DNA from: Carallia brachiata
Lineage: Eukaryota; Streptophyta; Magnoliopsida; Malpighiales; Rhizophoraceae
Direction: 5' to 3'
Assembly: GCA_021464245.1 (NCBI GenBank)
Contig: JADCRB010000114.1
Span: forward strand, 806,001 to 870,000
DNA: 64,000 nt
The notes under the pieces are model-generated. The model made no database searches. It saw only the letters and a list, made by a program, of their open reading frames with translations, and was not told the origin of the DNA. Of this stretch, positions 33,716 through 46,464 are shown one piece after another. A program made the position numbers and the translations under genes. Each line of letters opens with the position of its first letter. Position 1 is the first letter of the stretch.

Positions 33716-33921
33716 AAGAAATTCACTTGAATCTAACCATATTTGAATGGTGGATTGAACGAGGATGTAAGCTAATCACCCCCAAACTCAACCCACAAGT
33801 GCAATACTTGTGATGACCAAGAAATTCACTTGAATCTAACTATATTTGAATGGTGGATTGAACGAGGATGTAAGCTAATCACCCCCAAACTCAACCCACA
33901 AGTGCAATACTTGTGATGACC
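33716..33921. repeat. 103-bp tandem duplication
   Basis: 33716-33818 and 33819-33921 are head-to-tail copies differing at about one base (ACCATATT versus ACTATATT). Such identity implies a recent local duplication. Confidence 0.92.
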
Positions 33922-34257
33922 AGTGTGCCTTTTCTTTTCTTTTCTTCTTTATGTAGAAAAAAAATGGTTAGTTATTGTCTAACCACACCTTTGTAATACA
34001 CTTAATTTCATTTAATATCAAAATAATCATCGCAGTTCTAACATCTTATCCATTTTTTTTTAATTTTAATCATTTTATAACATATATCACTTTTATATTA
34101 CTTTGATCCCACTTAATTAATCTCACTTAGTATCTCCTTATTCAATCACTTAGTATCTCCTTATAATTAATTGTCGTTTAATCACTTTTTATTTTTTGCC
34201 ACTCGATCACTTATGAATCATGATTGAATTGTAAACTTGTGTTTGTATGTGTGTGAA

Positions 34258-34309
34258 ACAGAGAGACAGAGAGAGATGAGCGAGAGAGAGAGTGAGGGAG
34301 AGAGAGAGG
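34258..34309. repeat. GA-rich simple repeat
   Basis: An imperfect (GA)n run downstream of MLP gene 2. Confidence 0.8.
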
Positions 34310-34538
34310 TTTGCACACGAAAGTGGAAAGTACATTTAAACTGCCAGAAATCCATAATTATACATAGGATACGCAAAGGATCACATACACACAAGTTTAA
34401 ATTGTTTGACTATCCATCTGGGATCAGCTGATGAGGATCAGTCTTTCAATCTCTTATTTATTTATTTTTTTCACCCAAATCTTACATAATAGCAAGCACA
34501 CCAACACTTGAATATATGCATACTGATCATCATCATCA

Positions 34539-35557
34539 TCATGCCTGTGATTTAATAAGGTGAGCATCAATATCTTTGCTGGTATGGATGCAAAACTCAA
34601 GCAGTGAAGTTGGGTCTGGATCATTGGGATCCAGCTTCTCATATTCCAGGGTCCAATGAACCAGGCTGCCCTCACCGTCCGGTTTCGGTGTGGCCTGAAC
34701 AATGAGTTTGAAGTCCTTGTACTCTTTCAGCAGGTCTCCTTCAACCAGTTTGAAGGTTGTTGACAGATTCACATCATCTATGGCTTCTATGACCTCCTTG
34801 GCAACTTTCTTTTTCCCATCTGTTACAGTGTCAGTCAAAATCGGTCAGCAGGAAATTCCTTTGTATTACTGCAAGTTGGTTACCAGCAGAAATTCCAATT
34901 TTGTTGCACATGGCTTACAGAAACAAGGCACTATCAGGCAAACAAATCTCATTATCTGATGTTCTAAACTCTCTAAATTCTTATTCTTCTTAATAAAATT
35001 TGACTCGATCTACTAGAAAAAACATCATTCAGATATAGACAGCCGTTTAAGGATATAACTAGGTCTTGTCAATTCATCAAAAGGGACCGAAGTGAGAAAG
35101 ACAATAGTATGATAAATGATGAGAAAATAACAGAAGCATACGGAAAATTAGGGATAAAATTGACAGTTTAGAGAAGTGATACTATAGAGGGCTCAATAAT
35201 AGTTGGAGTAATTGGAAACAGTGACCTATAAGTGAGAAATTTAGAATTCAAAGTTCAGATCTCTCTCTCATGATCCTCATCCCCAACCAAGCAATGCTAC
35301 GAGCTCCAAAGGAAGAAAAAGAAAAATAAGTGATACTATGATAAATGATTGATGAGGAGATGCTTACCATGTGTGTAATTCCAACAGATGACAGTTCCCA
35401 CCTTACCCCATTCACCTTCATGAAGATCACAACCATGGATTTTGTCGGGGCTCATGTTGTTCACATGGTGTGGTCTGCAACTGAAGACATCATGAAACAA
35501 AGTAGCAGGTGCTTTGATCTCCACATCACCCTCCAATTTACCAGAGAGGGAAGTCAT
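34539..35557 (-). CDS. MLP-like protein (Bet v 1 family), two exons, apparently intact
   Basis: Exon 1 is 35368-35557 (ATG at the right end) and starts MTSLSGKLEGDVEIKAPATL, followed by FHDVFSCRPHH and the glycine-rich loop DLHEGEWGKVGTV, ending ...NYTH. Donor GTAAG is at 35363-35367, the intron 34820-35367 (548 bp), and the acceptor is ...TAACAG. Exon 2 is 34539-34819, from DGKKKVAKEV through IEAIDDVNLSTTFKL and WTLEYEKLDP to the stop at 34539-34541. Spliced length is 471 nt, 156 residues, normal for major latex protein-like proteins, which bind hydrophobic ligands in a Bet v 1 cavity and are often stress- or fruit-expressed. The intron position and phase equal those of MLP gene 1, so the two are tandem paralogues. 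No lesion is visible. Confidence 0.92.
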
Positions 35558-35650
35558 TTTCTTGGGTGATATAGTTTAGAACAAAACTCAAAACTATAGT
35601 AGTGGAACTATGAAATTCAATTCTTGAAGAGATTGCTTTACTCTCTCACT

Positions 35651-35658
35651 CTTATATA
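35651..35658 (-). promoter_or_regulatory. TATA box of MLP gene 2
   Basis: The minus strand reads CATCTATATAAGAG about 95 bp upstream of the ATG at 35557, a standard plant spacing for a TATA box plus a short leader. Confidence 0.6.
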
Positions 35659-36028
35659 GATGGGTTCCGTGTAAGAGTTTCTATTTGAGGTAAGTTTATT
35701 ATTAGCAGCAAAGTCTAAAATTGTGTCAGTAATAAATAAAAACCAAGTCCATATAAAGTCAATAATCTTAAGAAAAGTAAATGAATAGGTGACATTAAAT
35801 CGTCATTAACTAGTGAGTTGATAATTTATGTAATGAAATTCACTTATATTTATTAATATTTCATATTTACATGACCAAAAAAAAAATCTTGACAACTTTT
35901 TCGGAGGTAAAAAATTTTATTTTTTTTAGCGTATATTATATGAAATTTACAATTTTAACTTTTAGGATAACACTTATCTACACGTGGATTTTAGTGTAGG
36001 CCATTTTGTTTTCCTTCTAACTTCTAAA

Positions 36029-36678
36029 CAAGTTTTTAAAACCGAACCGGTCAGTAAATCAAAAAAATTAGTAGTTCAAGGTTCAACCGGTTCGATTGGT
36101 ATAACCGTGGTTGAACCGGTAAAACCAGTATTTAATATTAAATATATAAAAATTAAATTTTATATAACTTATATAATTATAGAAATTTTATATTATATAA
36201 AAATGATAATAAATATTTAAAATAAAGTGTATTTTAAGAATTATATTAATATTTACATACATTAAGGATATTAAAATTAGTATATTTAACAAAATATAAT
36301 TTATAAAAATTAATTGAAAAAATAATATTTATAAATAATAGTTAAATATTAATGTTTTTAGTTTTAAAGATTAAATTGAAAATTTTAATCAATTGAGGAC
36401 TAAATTGAAATTTTTAGTTAAAATTAGAGTTTTAATTATAATTTAGATAAAGTTTTGGACAAAATTATAAGTTAAAATTTTTTGATTTAAATTGAACTGG
36501 TTCAACTGTTTCCTTTTTTTTTTTGTTTTCTCGGTTTTTGACCTATTTTTCCAGTTTTTGATCAGTTTTTTTAGTCCGGTTTGCATCCCATTTTTAGGTT
36601 AAAACAGGACCAGACCTAAGACCGATCACCGGTTTAACCGGTTGAACCGGTCGGTCCGGTCCAGTTCTAACTTCATTG
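36029..36678. mobile_element. hAT-like MITE with AACCGG-rich ends
   Basis: The left end reads CAAGTTTTTAAAACCGAACC, and the right end on the other strand reads CAATGAAGTTAGAACTGGACCGG. Both subterminal regions are rich in GGTTCAACCGGTT-type blocks. An 8-bp direct repeat CTTCTAAA flanks it at 36021-36028 and 36679-36686. The AT body has no coding capacity. The related ends at 10613-11364 and 47076-47511 suggest one broad family. Confidence 0.6.
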
Positions 36679-36689
36679 CTTCTAAATGA

Positions 36690-39688
36690 GCACATAGGTG
36701 TGTAGTGATTTGCCATCTCATGGAGGTTTTTCTTCCACTAATGCAGATGAGGCGAGATATAGTGGTTTGTTTTTCAGTAAAACAAGTGTCTTGCAAGGAC
36801 TCATATTATAATCAATTTTTGGGTGTCCTTCATTTTTCAGGATATTTTGAATAAAATGTCATTTGTTGTTAAAAAAAAACAAATATTCTGTCAATTTTGT
36901 GAGTTTCTAGATAGGTCTATATAGGGTTAGATTTTTCATGAGTTACTAAAATCAATATTAATAAATAAAATAGGAAAAAAGTATACAACCTGAGTTCAAT
37001 TTTTCTCCAAATGAAATGGGAGTTCGTTTTGTTAAATGACTGTAAAACTTTTTATAACGAGAGTACAAAAAGTGGATTTCATTCATTTTTTTAATTGTAA
37101 AAATTTCACTATGATTTCGAAAAATTCTACTCTCATCTCACTCGGGCGATATTTTGGGCACTTAAAATTTTGGATGTGTACGTATACTCATGAGAAAAAG
37201 TACTAACTTTTTTCAAGCTCTGTTCTTATTTTAAGTGTGTAAATAAAATGAGTGCTAGATTTTTTTTTTTTTTATAAACGTTTAGATATAAGTTGTGGTG
37301 CTACTTTTAGTAATAAGCACCGATACACATCTTAATTTTTGGTATTTTATTTAATGTTCTAAAAGTAATGGGACTGATAATTTAAAAAGATTGATATTAT
37401 TTATAATAATACTAATTAAAATATAAAAAATGTGCATACAAACAATTTTCTCTATAATAATTGCAGTGAGTTTGATGCCAATTTGATGATTATGACGGGG
37501 AAAACATTGTTTAACCATGCCGCATGCTATAATAAGTCACAATTGTGCGATATGGTGAGAAAAGAAGAGGAAAGAACAATATATTTGTATGATATATACT
37601 AATAGTTAAAAATCTTGAAGTTCATAATTTTGGAAGTTGTAGATTAGAATGCCTCGGAGGGAGGAAGTAGAATTTATAGGAAAAGAAAACTAGTTTTATT
37701 ATTAAGCTCACGACTAAATTAATTGTTGGTGCCATTAGCAATTCAAATGGGAGGTGAATTGGGTTTAATCAATTTTTCGTCTCTTCTCAAAAGATAAATC
37801 CTAACTATAAGCTATATCCAAAACTCTTCTAAGTCAATCAAAGCTTTCTTAACTCAATCAAAGCAATAGATCATAATATTAGGCAACACTTAAGTACAAA
37901 GCAAGCAAGTAATCAAGTATAAGCAATAAAAAATAAAGAGGAGCAGAAGAGAGTGTACAGCGATTTCAATCTACTGACTAACGAAGCAATGATTTGATTT
38001 ACATATACAACAATTCTACTAATAAACTAGAGAACTAACAATACCTAATCTAACCTACCTATCCTTCACTCGATTTGATTTGACGCCAAATCATCTTGAG
38101 CTGATAATCGTCGATGGCAATTTATGGTTTCTATAATGTATGAATGTACATTTGATAAATTTCTTTGCTCTTTCTTGGTTTGAACTTAATAGTGGATCTA
38201 TTGAGAAACTTTGTAAGACTTTCAGGAAATTGTTTAGATTCATATAATGGGATCATGTGTGAGAGTTCATATATTTTGATGTGTCTCCCATGTTTGATTG
38301 ATGACAAGCATGTATTTATTTAGAATAACTAATGGATACAACAACTCTTGATTAAAAAAGAAAAATTATTTAAAAAAAAAAAACCCCGATACTCAGACAC
38401 GGTATTAGGGCTAGCTTGGGTAATGCAGTCATTTGACCGTTTTCTTTTTTTTTTTCAATTTTAAATTGATATACATCAACATTAAATTTGTTGTGTATCG
38501 ACTTTAGTCTTTATACACATGTTGTATATTACGCATCAGTTTGAACTTATTGCACATGACTTTAAAGATTTTTTATTTTTAAATTTGTTGCACATTAACA
38601 TTAGCTCTTGTATGCATAGAACATTTTTTGACAAAAATATAAAAAAATCGGTGAGACCTACCAAGGATCTCACTATCTCTCCTCTCTCTCTCTTTCCCTC
38701 TCCACGGTCCGGCAATCAAAATTGTTAAAAAAAAATTAATAATTAATTATTTAGCTGGATAAACATGGATCATGAGATCATTTGTCAAATTAAACCCATG
38801 TCTTGATGCCCATGCTAGTATATTTGCTGATTCACCACAGCATGACCTTTATCCTCCATTCTTGGACACATAGATATTCAGACACATGGATGGTCTAGTA
38901 GTAAAGACGAACACAAAAAACATGCAGTAAAGTTTATGCAAATGTTCATTCCTCTTAGAATTAAACTATAGAGCAAGCTATTAGAGAATGTTCACTCTTT
39001 TGAAATTCACCTAAAAGAAATGGCCTTAAAAAAAAAAGGATAGAGAGAGAGAAGAATGAACGTTGAATTTAAAGAGAACACCTATTAGAAACAAGAGCTT
39101 TATACAAGTTGCCCCATTTCTTAAAATGTTCATTAAGAATCCTCACCGTACGGGTAGCATATACTACGCTAATCTTGAATATCCCAAGCTTTTCTCTTAA
39201 GTTTTTCTCTTTTTTTTTTTTTTGTTGAATAAGTTTAATATTATAAAAATAAAAGCTAATATTCCACGTTGGGATGTGGATCCGATAATGTTTTGGAAAT
39301 TTTTCATACTTTTCTGTGGTGATGCAAGCTTTTATTTTTTTTAATAACGGTGAACTTACGTAAGCTCGGTGGCTTCATAGATATTAGCACGAACACATTG
39401 TACTATTACACTTAAGAAAAAAATACTTACAGATTTTATTTGCATAGTTCAAAATAGTCATAAAATATTATAAGTCATTAAAAAAAATTTTTATAAAAAA
39501 TTAAAAATAAAAAAATTGTTAGATATATATATATATGGCTGCATAATTACTTATGTTATTACTTGTATAAAGCCACTGAATGTGACTCTCATAATTATTT
39601 ATTATATATTTTTAATCGTTTTTACTATTATAATTAATTTTTATATGTTTTAAAGTCTTTGATGTATACTTGCAATAAATAATCAGAG
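36690..39688. other. AT-rich intergenic with one dispersed repeat copy
   Basis: No gene is seen. 38440-38705 resembles 28141-28400 (TACATCAACATTAAATTTGT lines, GACCTACCAAGGATCTCACT, CT-rich end). Confidence 0.45.
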
Positions 39689-39892
39689 CAGGATTGGCCG
39701 GCTAGGCATAGCTTGGTTAATAAGGACGCATTTTTTCCTTTGGGCTAGGAGCTTCGACTCCCTACCGGCTCTAATTTGCCTGCTTAGTGCGCTGGAGGGG
39801 ATTTGCCTCTTTAGAAGTGCAGTGTATCTTTGTGGTATTTGTAAAATTTAATTGACTAACTATTAATTTTGTACTGAAAAAAAAAAAAAAAA
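39689..39892 (+). mobile_element. tRNA-derived SINE
   Basis: The head carries RNA polymerase III promoter boxes: an A-box-like GCATAGCTTGGTTAAT (39706-39721) and a B-box-like GAGCTTCGACTCCC (39748-39761), about 30 bp apart. It is followed by a body of about 110 bp and a 16-nt poly(A) at 39877-39892. CAGAG occurs just before the head and right after the A-tail, compatible with a short, eroded target duplication. Confidence 0.65.
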
Positions 39893-40225
39893 CAGAGAGA
39901 ACAATTGTGCTTTGAACACATTGAAATCTGGATAGCTGTGCGAAATCGGATGCTAGATATGCTGGGAGAGATCTAATCCTAAAAAAGTAAAATAAAATTT
40001 CATTGATGTGGCTTGTTGGAGTAAATACAATGTCTCGCTAGCAACTGGCAATTAAAAAACATTTCCGCATGCATTACGTAAATTAGATGTGGAAGCTGAA
40101 AATTTGACCACGATTCATGATCAACCGACCCCATGAATTAGTGGGACTTATTAAACAACAAAATGAGGGTTGGATACACATTCCAGCTGTCCATAATTTA
40201 TGATCTTACTTATGAAACTCGTTAA

Positions 40226-40262
40226 ACTGTTAGTTGGAATTGGAAATTCCAACTAACAGTCT
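40226..40262. repeat. Small inverted repeat (hairpin)
   Basis: ACTGTTAGTTGGAATT is followed after a few bases by AATTCCAACTAACAGT. Nearby, GTTAATAAGAAATCTTCTGC occurs twice (from about 40267 and 40324). Function unknown. Confidence 0.6.
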
Positions 40263-40895
40263 AACGTGTTAATAAGAAATCTTCTGCACAACCCCATGAA
40301 TTGGAATTTTCTAATGCCCTGAGAGTTAATAAGAAATCTTCTGCACATCACATAATCACATATTCCAACAATAGTTCCAAATATAATTAAAAAGTCTGAA
40401 TAATTAGCTTTGTATTTATTTTAGTCCATTTCAAATGAATGATTGATGTAATATTAATGTATTAACAAACACAGGTGACAAACAATGGGTTGGGATTCAG
40501 GTAGGATTGTTTCGGATCTCATGTCATCTAGATTCTCAATATATATTTCGATTTTATGTAAATTTTTCGGTTTATTGGGTCTTTGTTAACAAGTTTTCGG
40601 GCACATATGTTAGGGTTGGGTTCTTCAGTTTCAAGTTTTTAAATTTCAGATATATTATGGTTTAAGTTTTCAAAGTTTTAGTTCGAATTATTAAGAATTA
40701 AAAATTTAAGATTTGGGTCTGATCAGTCCAACTTTGGAATAAATATTAGGTTGACCACAAGGGAGGGAGACCCCAATGGAAATGAACTCTGAGATCTACA
40801 GGTGGGCATGGCCTAGAGCAGGTAACGGGCTATAGACTTGCAAGATAGGACGGCTTAATTAAGAGTGCCAAGTGGTGATCTGACGTTAGTGCTTT

Positions 40896-41709
40896 TGTAA
40901 CGGACGTAAATCTCGAGTCTGCAATAATTAAACTCGAAAATACAAACACACTTTACAAATAAAAATTTAAAATAAAATAAAATTTATGTGGGGTTGATCT
41001 TCGTCGGGTCCTCCGATTAGTGTTCCTTCTTGACTCTGTCAAGAAGGAACACATTTGATCTTGACAGAAATGATTCTACAGCTTTATCTCGAACTGAGCA
41101 GGACTGAAAGTGGATCTGATGTAGACGTTTGGACTACGGTTAAGAACCGTAGAGACCTGATCTTACTTGATTTGGTTTGATTTCATCTAGAGCCAATGGG
41201 ACTTATTCTCGGGTGAGCTACCTGAACTTTACTAAAAGCCGTATAAGACTTGATCTCAACTAGATTTATAATATTTTGGTATTTTAAATCTATACTCTTA
41301 CAAATTCAGATCAGAGGCGATCAGAGAGTATAAATCAAAAATACACTTAGAAATGGATATAGCAAATTTTTTGGGGCTTGTACCTGAGATATCTCTAAAA
41401 AAAAAGTTAAGAGAATATACCGCAAGGTATGAAAACGTAAGGGATGAGGGAAAATTTTGAAGGACTTTTGGAAGAGTTTTCTTTGCAATGGCTTTTTACA
41501 ATTTTCTGATGATCCTTGCAAATTGGCTAATTGCCTATTTATAAGCAATGAGCCGTGATAAAAGACAAAGGTTGGCCACCTAACGTGACCAACCAATTTA
41601 TAAATTTGCATGGTTAGCAATTGGCCGGCACCGGTCAATTGCTGACCTTTTGACTGTTTTTTTTCCTAGAAGCCGACCTTATATATATATATATATATTA
41701 ATACTTACA
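40896..41709 (-). repeat. 3' LTR of element B
   Basis: It begins TGTAACGGACGTAAATCTCG and ends ATACTTACA. A TATA box on minus lies at 41533-41542. In the U3 slot it has neither the 41-bp repeats of A nor the GTCGGCGTTGCC dyad of C/D, but its own dyads: GGTTGGCCAC/GTGACCAACC (41571-41592) and AGCAATTGGCCGG/CCGGTCAATTGCT (41616-41643). Confidence 0.8.
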
Positions 41710-42615
41710 AATACTCTCACTTCAAGGGTTGGTAAGAATAAACTTTTGGAACGTGATCTGAACCGAGTCTTGAAGTCAAACTTGAAGTTTGAAACGTCTT
41801 GATGAACATTGAATGCTGAGATCTTCTAACTCCAACTAGCTCAATTGTTGTTGGATCTCAATAAGAAACTGATACGATCTTGAGGAAGTCAACTTTCCAG
41901 CCAATATAGAAATTGATATTCTAGCTCTAGCTGACGTTGAACTTTCAATAGCTCGCAAAGGATTTTTTATATGTCTTGAAGTTCCACAGCTTTGGTGAGG
42001 ATGATCCGATAGATAATGAACTTGAACCTTCTTATGAGGAAGGCGCAAGACTACAGAACTTAAAGGCCTACGGACAAAGAGACGGGCTGTAGTGATGATT
42101 CTTGAGTCTGCTTCGATGTAAAGAGAGTAGTTGAAACTTCTCTGCACGTCGAGGTATTTGAAAGAAGATGAGGATGATTGCAGCTTCTCGTCTCTTTGTA
42201 GTAGATGTGAGCTAAAGAGAATGGTTGGAACTTCATGACACCAATGACGTTGGAGGTTGAGATTCGAGGGCTTTTAGGAATCCCTCGAAGAGGACTACTC
42301 ATTCTCTTCTTAACTCGCGCGCCTCCAGCTTCCTGATTAAAGAATTTTCTGCAAAAGAAAGTGTAGGGACTAGCCATTTCTTTTTTGAGAGAAAGAAGAG
42401 TTGAGGGCGTGAGTGCTGTGACTATAGTGTGCAAGATATATATACAAAAACCTGATTTTTTTTTTTAGAAAAGTCTAAAAGAGGATACGCAGAATTTGGC
42501 AGGGTCCTCCACGTCCCTTTCTTCCATAAGCAATAGAAGAGATAGCGGTTGATAAGCGTCGCAGAATTCGTTACCGCTTGTCGTAAAAGTCGTTGTGCCT
42601 TATCCTTGCTGGCCA

Positions 42616-43225
42616 TTCTGGTTGAGCCCGATGTGTAGCCCCAAGTCAATCTTGGCCTTATCTGGTGGGCCGATGATAATGACGTTGCTGGAGCTTTCCG
42701 ACTGGTTGATGCTGCCGGAATATTCTAAAAGAGAGGCAAAGTTTTGCCAGAATGGTTCTTCTTAGTACAAAAGTTCCTCTTGAATTTAAGTACTCGTGAG
42801 GGATGAATCCTTAACTGACTCCGTAAGACCACCAGAACCAGTATGCATACTCCCACAAGCCATGGCTTTGATTGTTATAGTCTAGAGGGACGATTGCAGT
42901 GGTAAAACTCAGATCTACTTCATTTGAGAGTGAAGCTGTACCAGTGAGATGTACTATAGAAACAGCAAGCTGTACTTTGGAAATAGCATGTCTCAGCTCC
43001 GCTCTCTCCCTATTTCTCCAATTCTAGAACTAAAAATATATATTTTTTCCTTCGACTGCCTCTAGCGGGTGCAATTGTGGGACAAGTTGGAGAATCTGTG
43101 ATGAGTTAGGGACAATACCTTAATTGTTGTTAAATAACTCTTCTAAAATTTGTAGTTGCTATAGTTGGGTGCCATCTTTTGCGGGGTGACCTTTCTTCTT
43201 CCTGTTGTTCTGCAGATGGTTCCAT
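42616..43225 (-). pseudogene. WOX-type cargo gene of element B, strongly decayed
   Basis: The ATG at 43225 gives MEP then ERSPRKRWHPT, matching the cargo starts in A and C. Later fragments are recognisable across stops and frameshifts: EGKNIYF-stop-F, the middle part around 42830-42900, and KTLPLF followed by a stop at the WUS-box-like site (about 42725). Near 42616-42645 it reads an LGLHIGL-like end. It confirms that the cargo was present before the copies diverged. Confidence 0.72.
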
Positions 43226-43625
43226 TTCTCTGCTGTAGAGGAGCAAAGATTTGATATGCAGGGAAAACTGAAGCGAGACTCAGACTCAAACTCACGATCA
43301 ATTTTATATTTTTGGGCCGTTCATAGTTTATATTCATGCGGGCCAGGAGTTGGACTAGATGTTGAGTGTTCGGATTTTGGATTTGGATTTAAGGTTTTAG
43401 GTTTTGGATTTGTGCTTGGGCTTCTAGATTTGGGCTCGAGTGTTTGAGTTCTAGATTGGACTTGGTTTTTTTTTTTTTTTTGAATTTGGGCTTTTGGATT
43501 TTGGGTTGAGTGTTTGGGTTTGGACTTTTTTACTGTAGATTTTCGCTTGGACTTTCAGATCGAGACTTCCGGACCCTTTTTTTTATTTTTTTTTTATTTT
43601 TTCCTTTTTTTTTGATTTTTTTGAC

Positions 43626-44304
43626 TTTTTTATATATGTATTTATACATAATAATGCTTCAAAAATTTTTCATTGATCGGACCAATCCGAACGCCTTCTT
43701 GGTCTGACAACATGTAAGCGTCGTGGATGTAGACTTCTTGCACTAAGTATGGCCCGTCCCATTTAGAAGTTAGCTTGTCACCAGGCCAGTGCTTCAAGTC
43801 GATGGGTCGTCGTACTGCCTGAACAAGTTCTCCCACTTGAAACGATCGAGGGTGAACCCTGCGGTTAAATGCATTAGTCAGTCGGGATTGGTAGCACTCA
43901 AGTTGCTGTTATACTTCGAGTCTCCTTTCATTAAGGGCTTCTAACTCATCTAGATGTAGGCGAGTATTCTCCTTCTATGTGAGTTCTTCTAGAACAGTTA
44001 TGCTCAGAGGTGGAATCTGTATTTTCAATAATAGTATTGTTTCGACACCGTAAACAAGTGAGTATGACGTCGTCTGTGTTAAAGTCCGGTCAGTTGTGCG
44101 ATACGCCCATAATGCCTTCGAAATGCTATCATGCCAATCTTTTGGATTTAGAGACTACATTGCGCAATAAATTGCACAAGATCTTGTTGAATGTTTCAGC
44201 CAAACCATTAGCTGGGGTATTGTACATTGATGACTTATACTGTTTGAATTTGAACTTCTCATAGAGCTTGTCCATCAAGTTGTTGTAAAACTGCTTGCCG
44301 TTAC
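43626..44304 (-). pseudogene. Integrase end of element B pol
   Basis: The frame 43642-43836 reads MGELVQAVRRPIDLKHWPGD then KWDGPYLVQEVY and ends KHYYV. Further right, in broken frames, are the LNALDERRLE-type helix and the NGLAE region. Truncated at 44304. Confidence 0.8.
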
Positions 44305-46131
44305 TTATAATATATTCAATTATAAAATATTAATAATTACATCTCCTCAACACTAATGTAATATAAAATACTTTTTATTGAGTTGCAATTAAATATCGAT
44401 TTAATCAATTTAATATTTAATTAAATTATTTAAATTAGTTAAATTTTAAATTTTTAATATTTTTGATTTGATGGTCACGTCAATTGTAAAAATCTTGTTA
44501 CAACCACACCTAACAAATTTGAGCACATACCACTGCATTGGATTTAACATATTATACAAGTAATTATTGCTTCTCCAATTTTTTGTAAAACATACTTCGC
44601 CACCATCGGAGTCGCGTGGTGATAAAATTATTGGTTCTATCTGAACTCCAAAGTTCAAATCTTTCTTAATAACGAGAAACAACTTAAAAATAGCGAATTG
44701 GTTGCAAGAACCGTGTGAACGACTCAACTTGTAAAAGGTTTGGGTTGTTACGTTAATAGAGCTTCTAGAGGGTTGGATATTTGAAGAAATATTTCAGTGC
44801 GTTTTTTTTTGTTTTTTTTTTTTTAATATTGCGTTACATGCTTAACACTTAACAGTACAATAATTTAAGTTAAGGAAAAAAAAAAAACAAACAGACTAAA
44901 GCAATGTCTGCGATTTCTTACTGGTTCTATCTCAGTAATTATTATGTGAAAAAATTGATCTTGAGATTTCCTTTTGCTGTTAATGACTCGTACCTGACAT
45001 CAATCGTCAGAACAAAAAAAAAAAACTTAATTTATTTATGTGGTTCCACTTTTGTCGTTATTCTAGGAAGGATAAGATGGCCACAGCATGAATGATACTA
45101 TTAATGGAGGTGACATCAGAATTAATTACGTTCTATTGATGGATAGAAACTCTTTCATTGTTCAAGGAAAAAAAAAAGGAACAAAGATAGAAACTCTTTC
45201 TGCAAGTGGCATGTGAAATCGGTTGTTGCATCAGGCTTTTAGATTTCAAGATGAGTATTTTGCTTTGATAAACGAGAATATATTTGTGATCCAATTTTTA
45301 GTATCTTGATTGTTTTTTTAAATCAAGCAAGATGGAACATTTTTTTAACAAAATTAATTATATTTAAAGTTTAAAAACAACAATTTTTAATTTATATTTC
45401 AAAAATTATAAATTTCATAACAAAAGATATGAATTTTATTGCATTCAAATATTAATTAAGATATTAAAAAATTGAGACATATATTTGTGTGCATAAAGAC
45501 ACTCTCTAGAAATATGTTATGGAAACATAGGCCAGAATAAAAAAATTTAAGCGATTCTTATTGTTTTTGTTAATAAAACTTACTTTGATTTATGAAAAAA
45601 AAAAATAGTTGAGTTAGTCCGACTTGCACCAGTGCAAGATCTAAAATGGCTAATTATTTCACATACCTGGCTCGGTAGGCATTCAATTCAGCACCACATG
45701 GAGCAGGCTCCTTCCAGAAAAGCAAAAAAGTTAGTGGCATGCCTGATACACATGCATCTAAAAAGGAGACTGGACGCATTCAACAATAGGTTATGGTGTT
45801 TGTAATTGGAATCGAGTAAACTCCACGTCAAATACGAAGAAGACAAAAATTAAAACAGAATCCATTAAATTAGACAAAAAATTCTAAACCGGCTGGTGTC
45901 TATGAAACATAAAATTGATGTCTGTTACCCGATTAAAAAAAAAAAAAAACAGTTTCTTTATAAACTGTACACATCCATGTACGCTGAATTTATTGTTATA
46001 TACATGCATCTCAAGAAGCATACCACCAAGTTGCATGACACTTAACCAAAATCATAGAGAAAAGGACACCCACCATACACATCGCCGTATCACTGTCTCT
46101 TCAGTCCCAGGATTTATGAAATTAGGTTACG
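44305..46131. other. AT-rich intergenic, no gene seen
   Basis: No gene is recognised. A 93-codon minus-strand frame at 44446-44727 has no family resemblance that I can defend. Confidence 0.45.
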
Positions 46132-46147
46132 TAGGTCCATATTTTCT

Positions 46148-46464
46148 TTTTTTTTTTCTTAAATAAATAAGAAATTAAGGATGAGATCTCACAGTCCGAC
46201 AAGTAAAGATTGCGTTGTATTCACTATTCATAATAAGCAAGGGTCACTGGGATCAAACCCCTGAGCATCCAACAAAACTTACCAGATTACTCTCACTATT
46301 GCATGAAAATAAACATATGTCCAACAAAACTTACCGGATTACTCTCACTATTGCATAAAAATAAACATACGTTTAATTTTACTTTACAAATTAAAAATAC
46401 CCGAACCTTAGTCCGAAATGCTACCAACAGCTGCTTTTGCCACCACGCCACGGCGCAAGGTGGT
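46148..46464 (-). mobile_element. SINE with 16-bp TSD and internal duplication
   Basis: A direct repeat TAGGTCCATATTTTCT flanks it at 46132-46147 and 46465-46480. The left end is a T-run (A-tail on minus). The minus-strand head GCGCCGTGGCGTGGTGGC resembles a tRNA A-box, and further on GGGGTTTGATCCCAG (complement of about 46243-46257) resembles a B-box. A 52-bp tandem duplication (46268-46319 and 46320-46371) lies between them and explains the unusual A-to-B distance. Confidence 0.65.

Larger units (their letters stand above)
40896..44304 (-). mobile_element. Tat-lineage LTR retrotransposon B, 5'-truncated
   Basis: Only the 3' third survives, on the minus strand: LTR 40896-41709, PPT remnant, 3' region, decayed WOX-type gene, CCAAAA spacer, and the end of integrase. 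The homology stops at 44304 inside the integrase core (just at the NGKQF codons), where AT-rich DNA begins. No target duplication can be tested because the 5' end is missing. Confidence 0.85.

Noticed and set aside
39705..39765. Possible tRNA gene
   Set aside because: Only A- and B-box-like motifs are present without a full cloverleaf, and an A-tail follows, so a SINE is the better reading.
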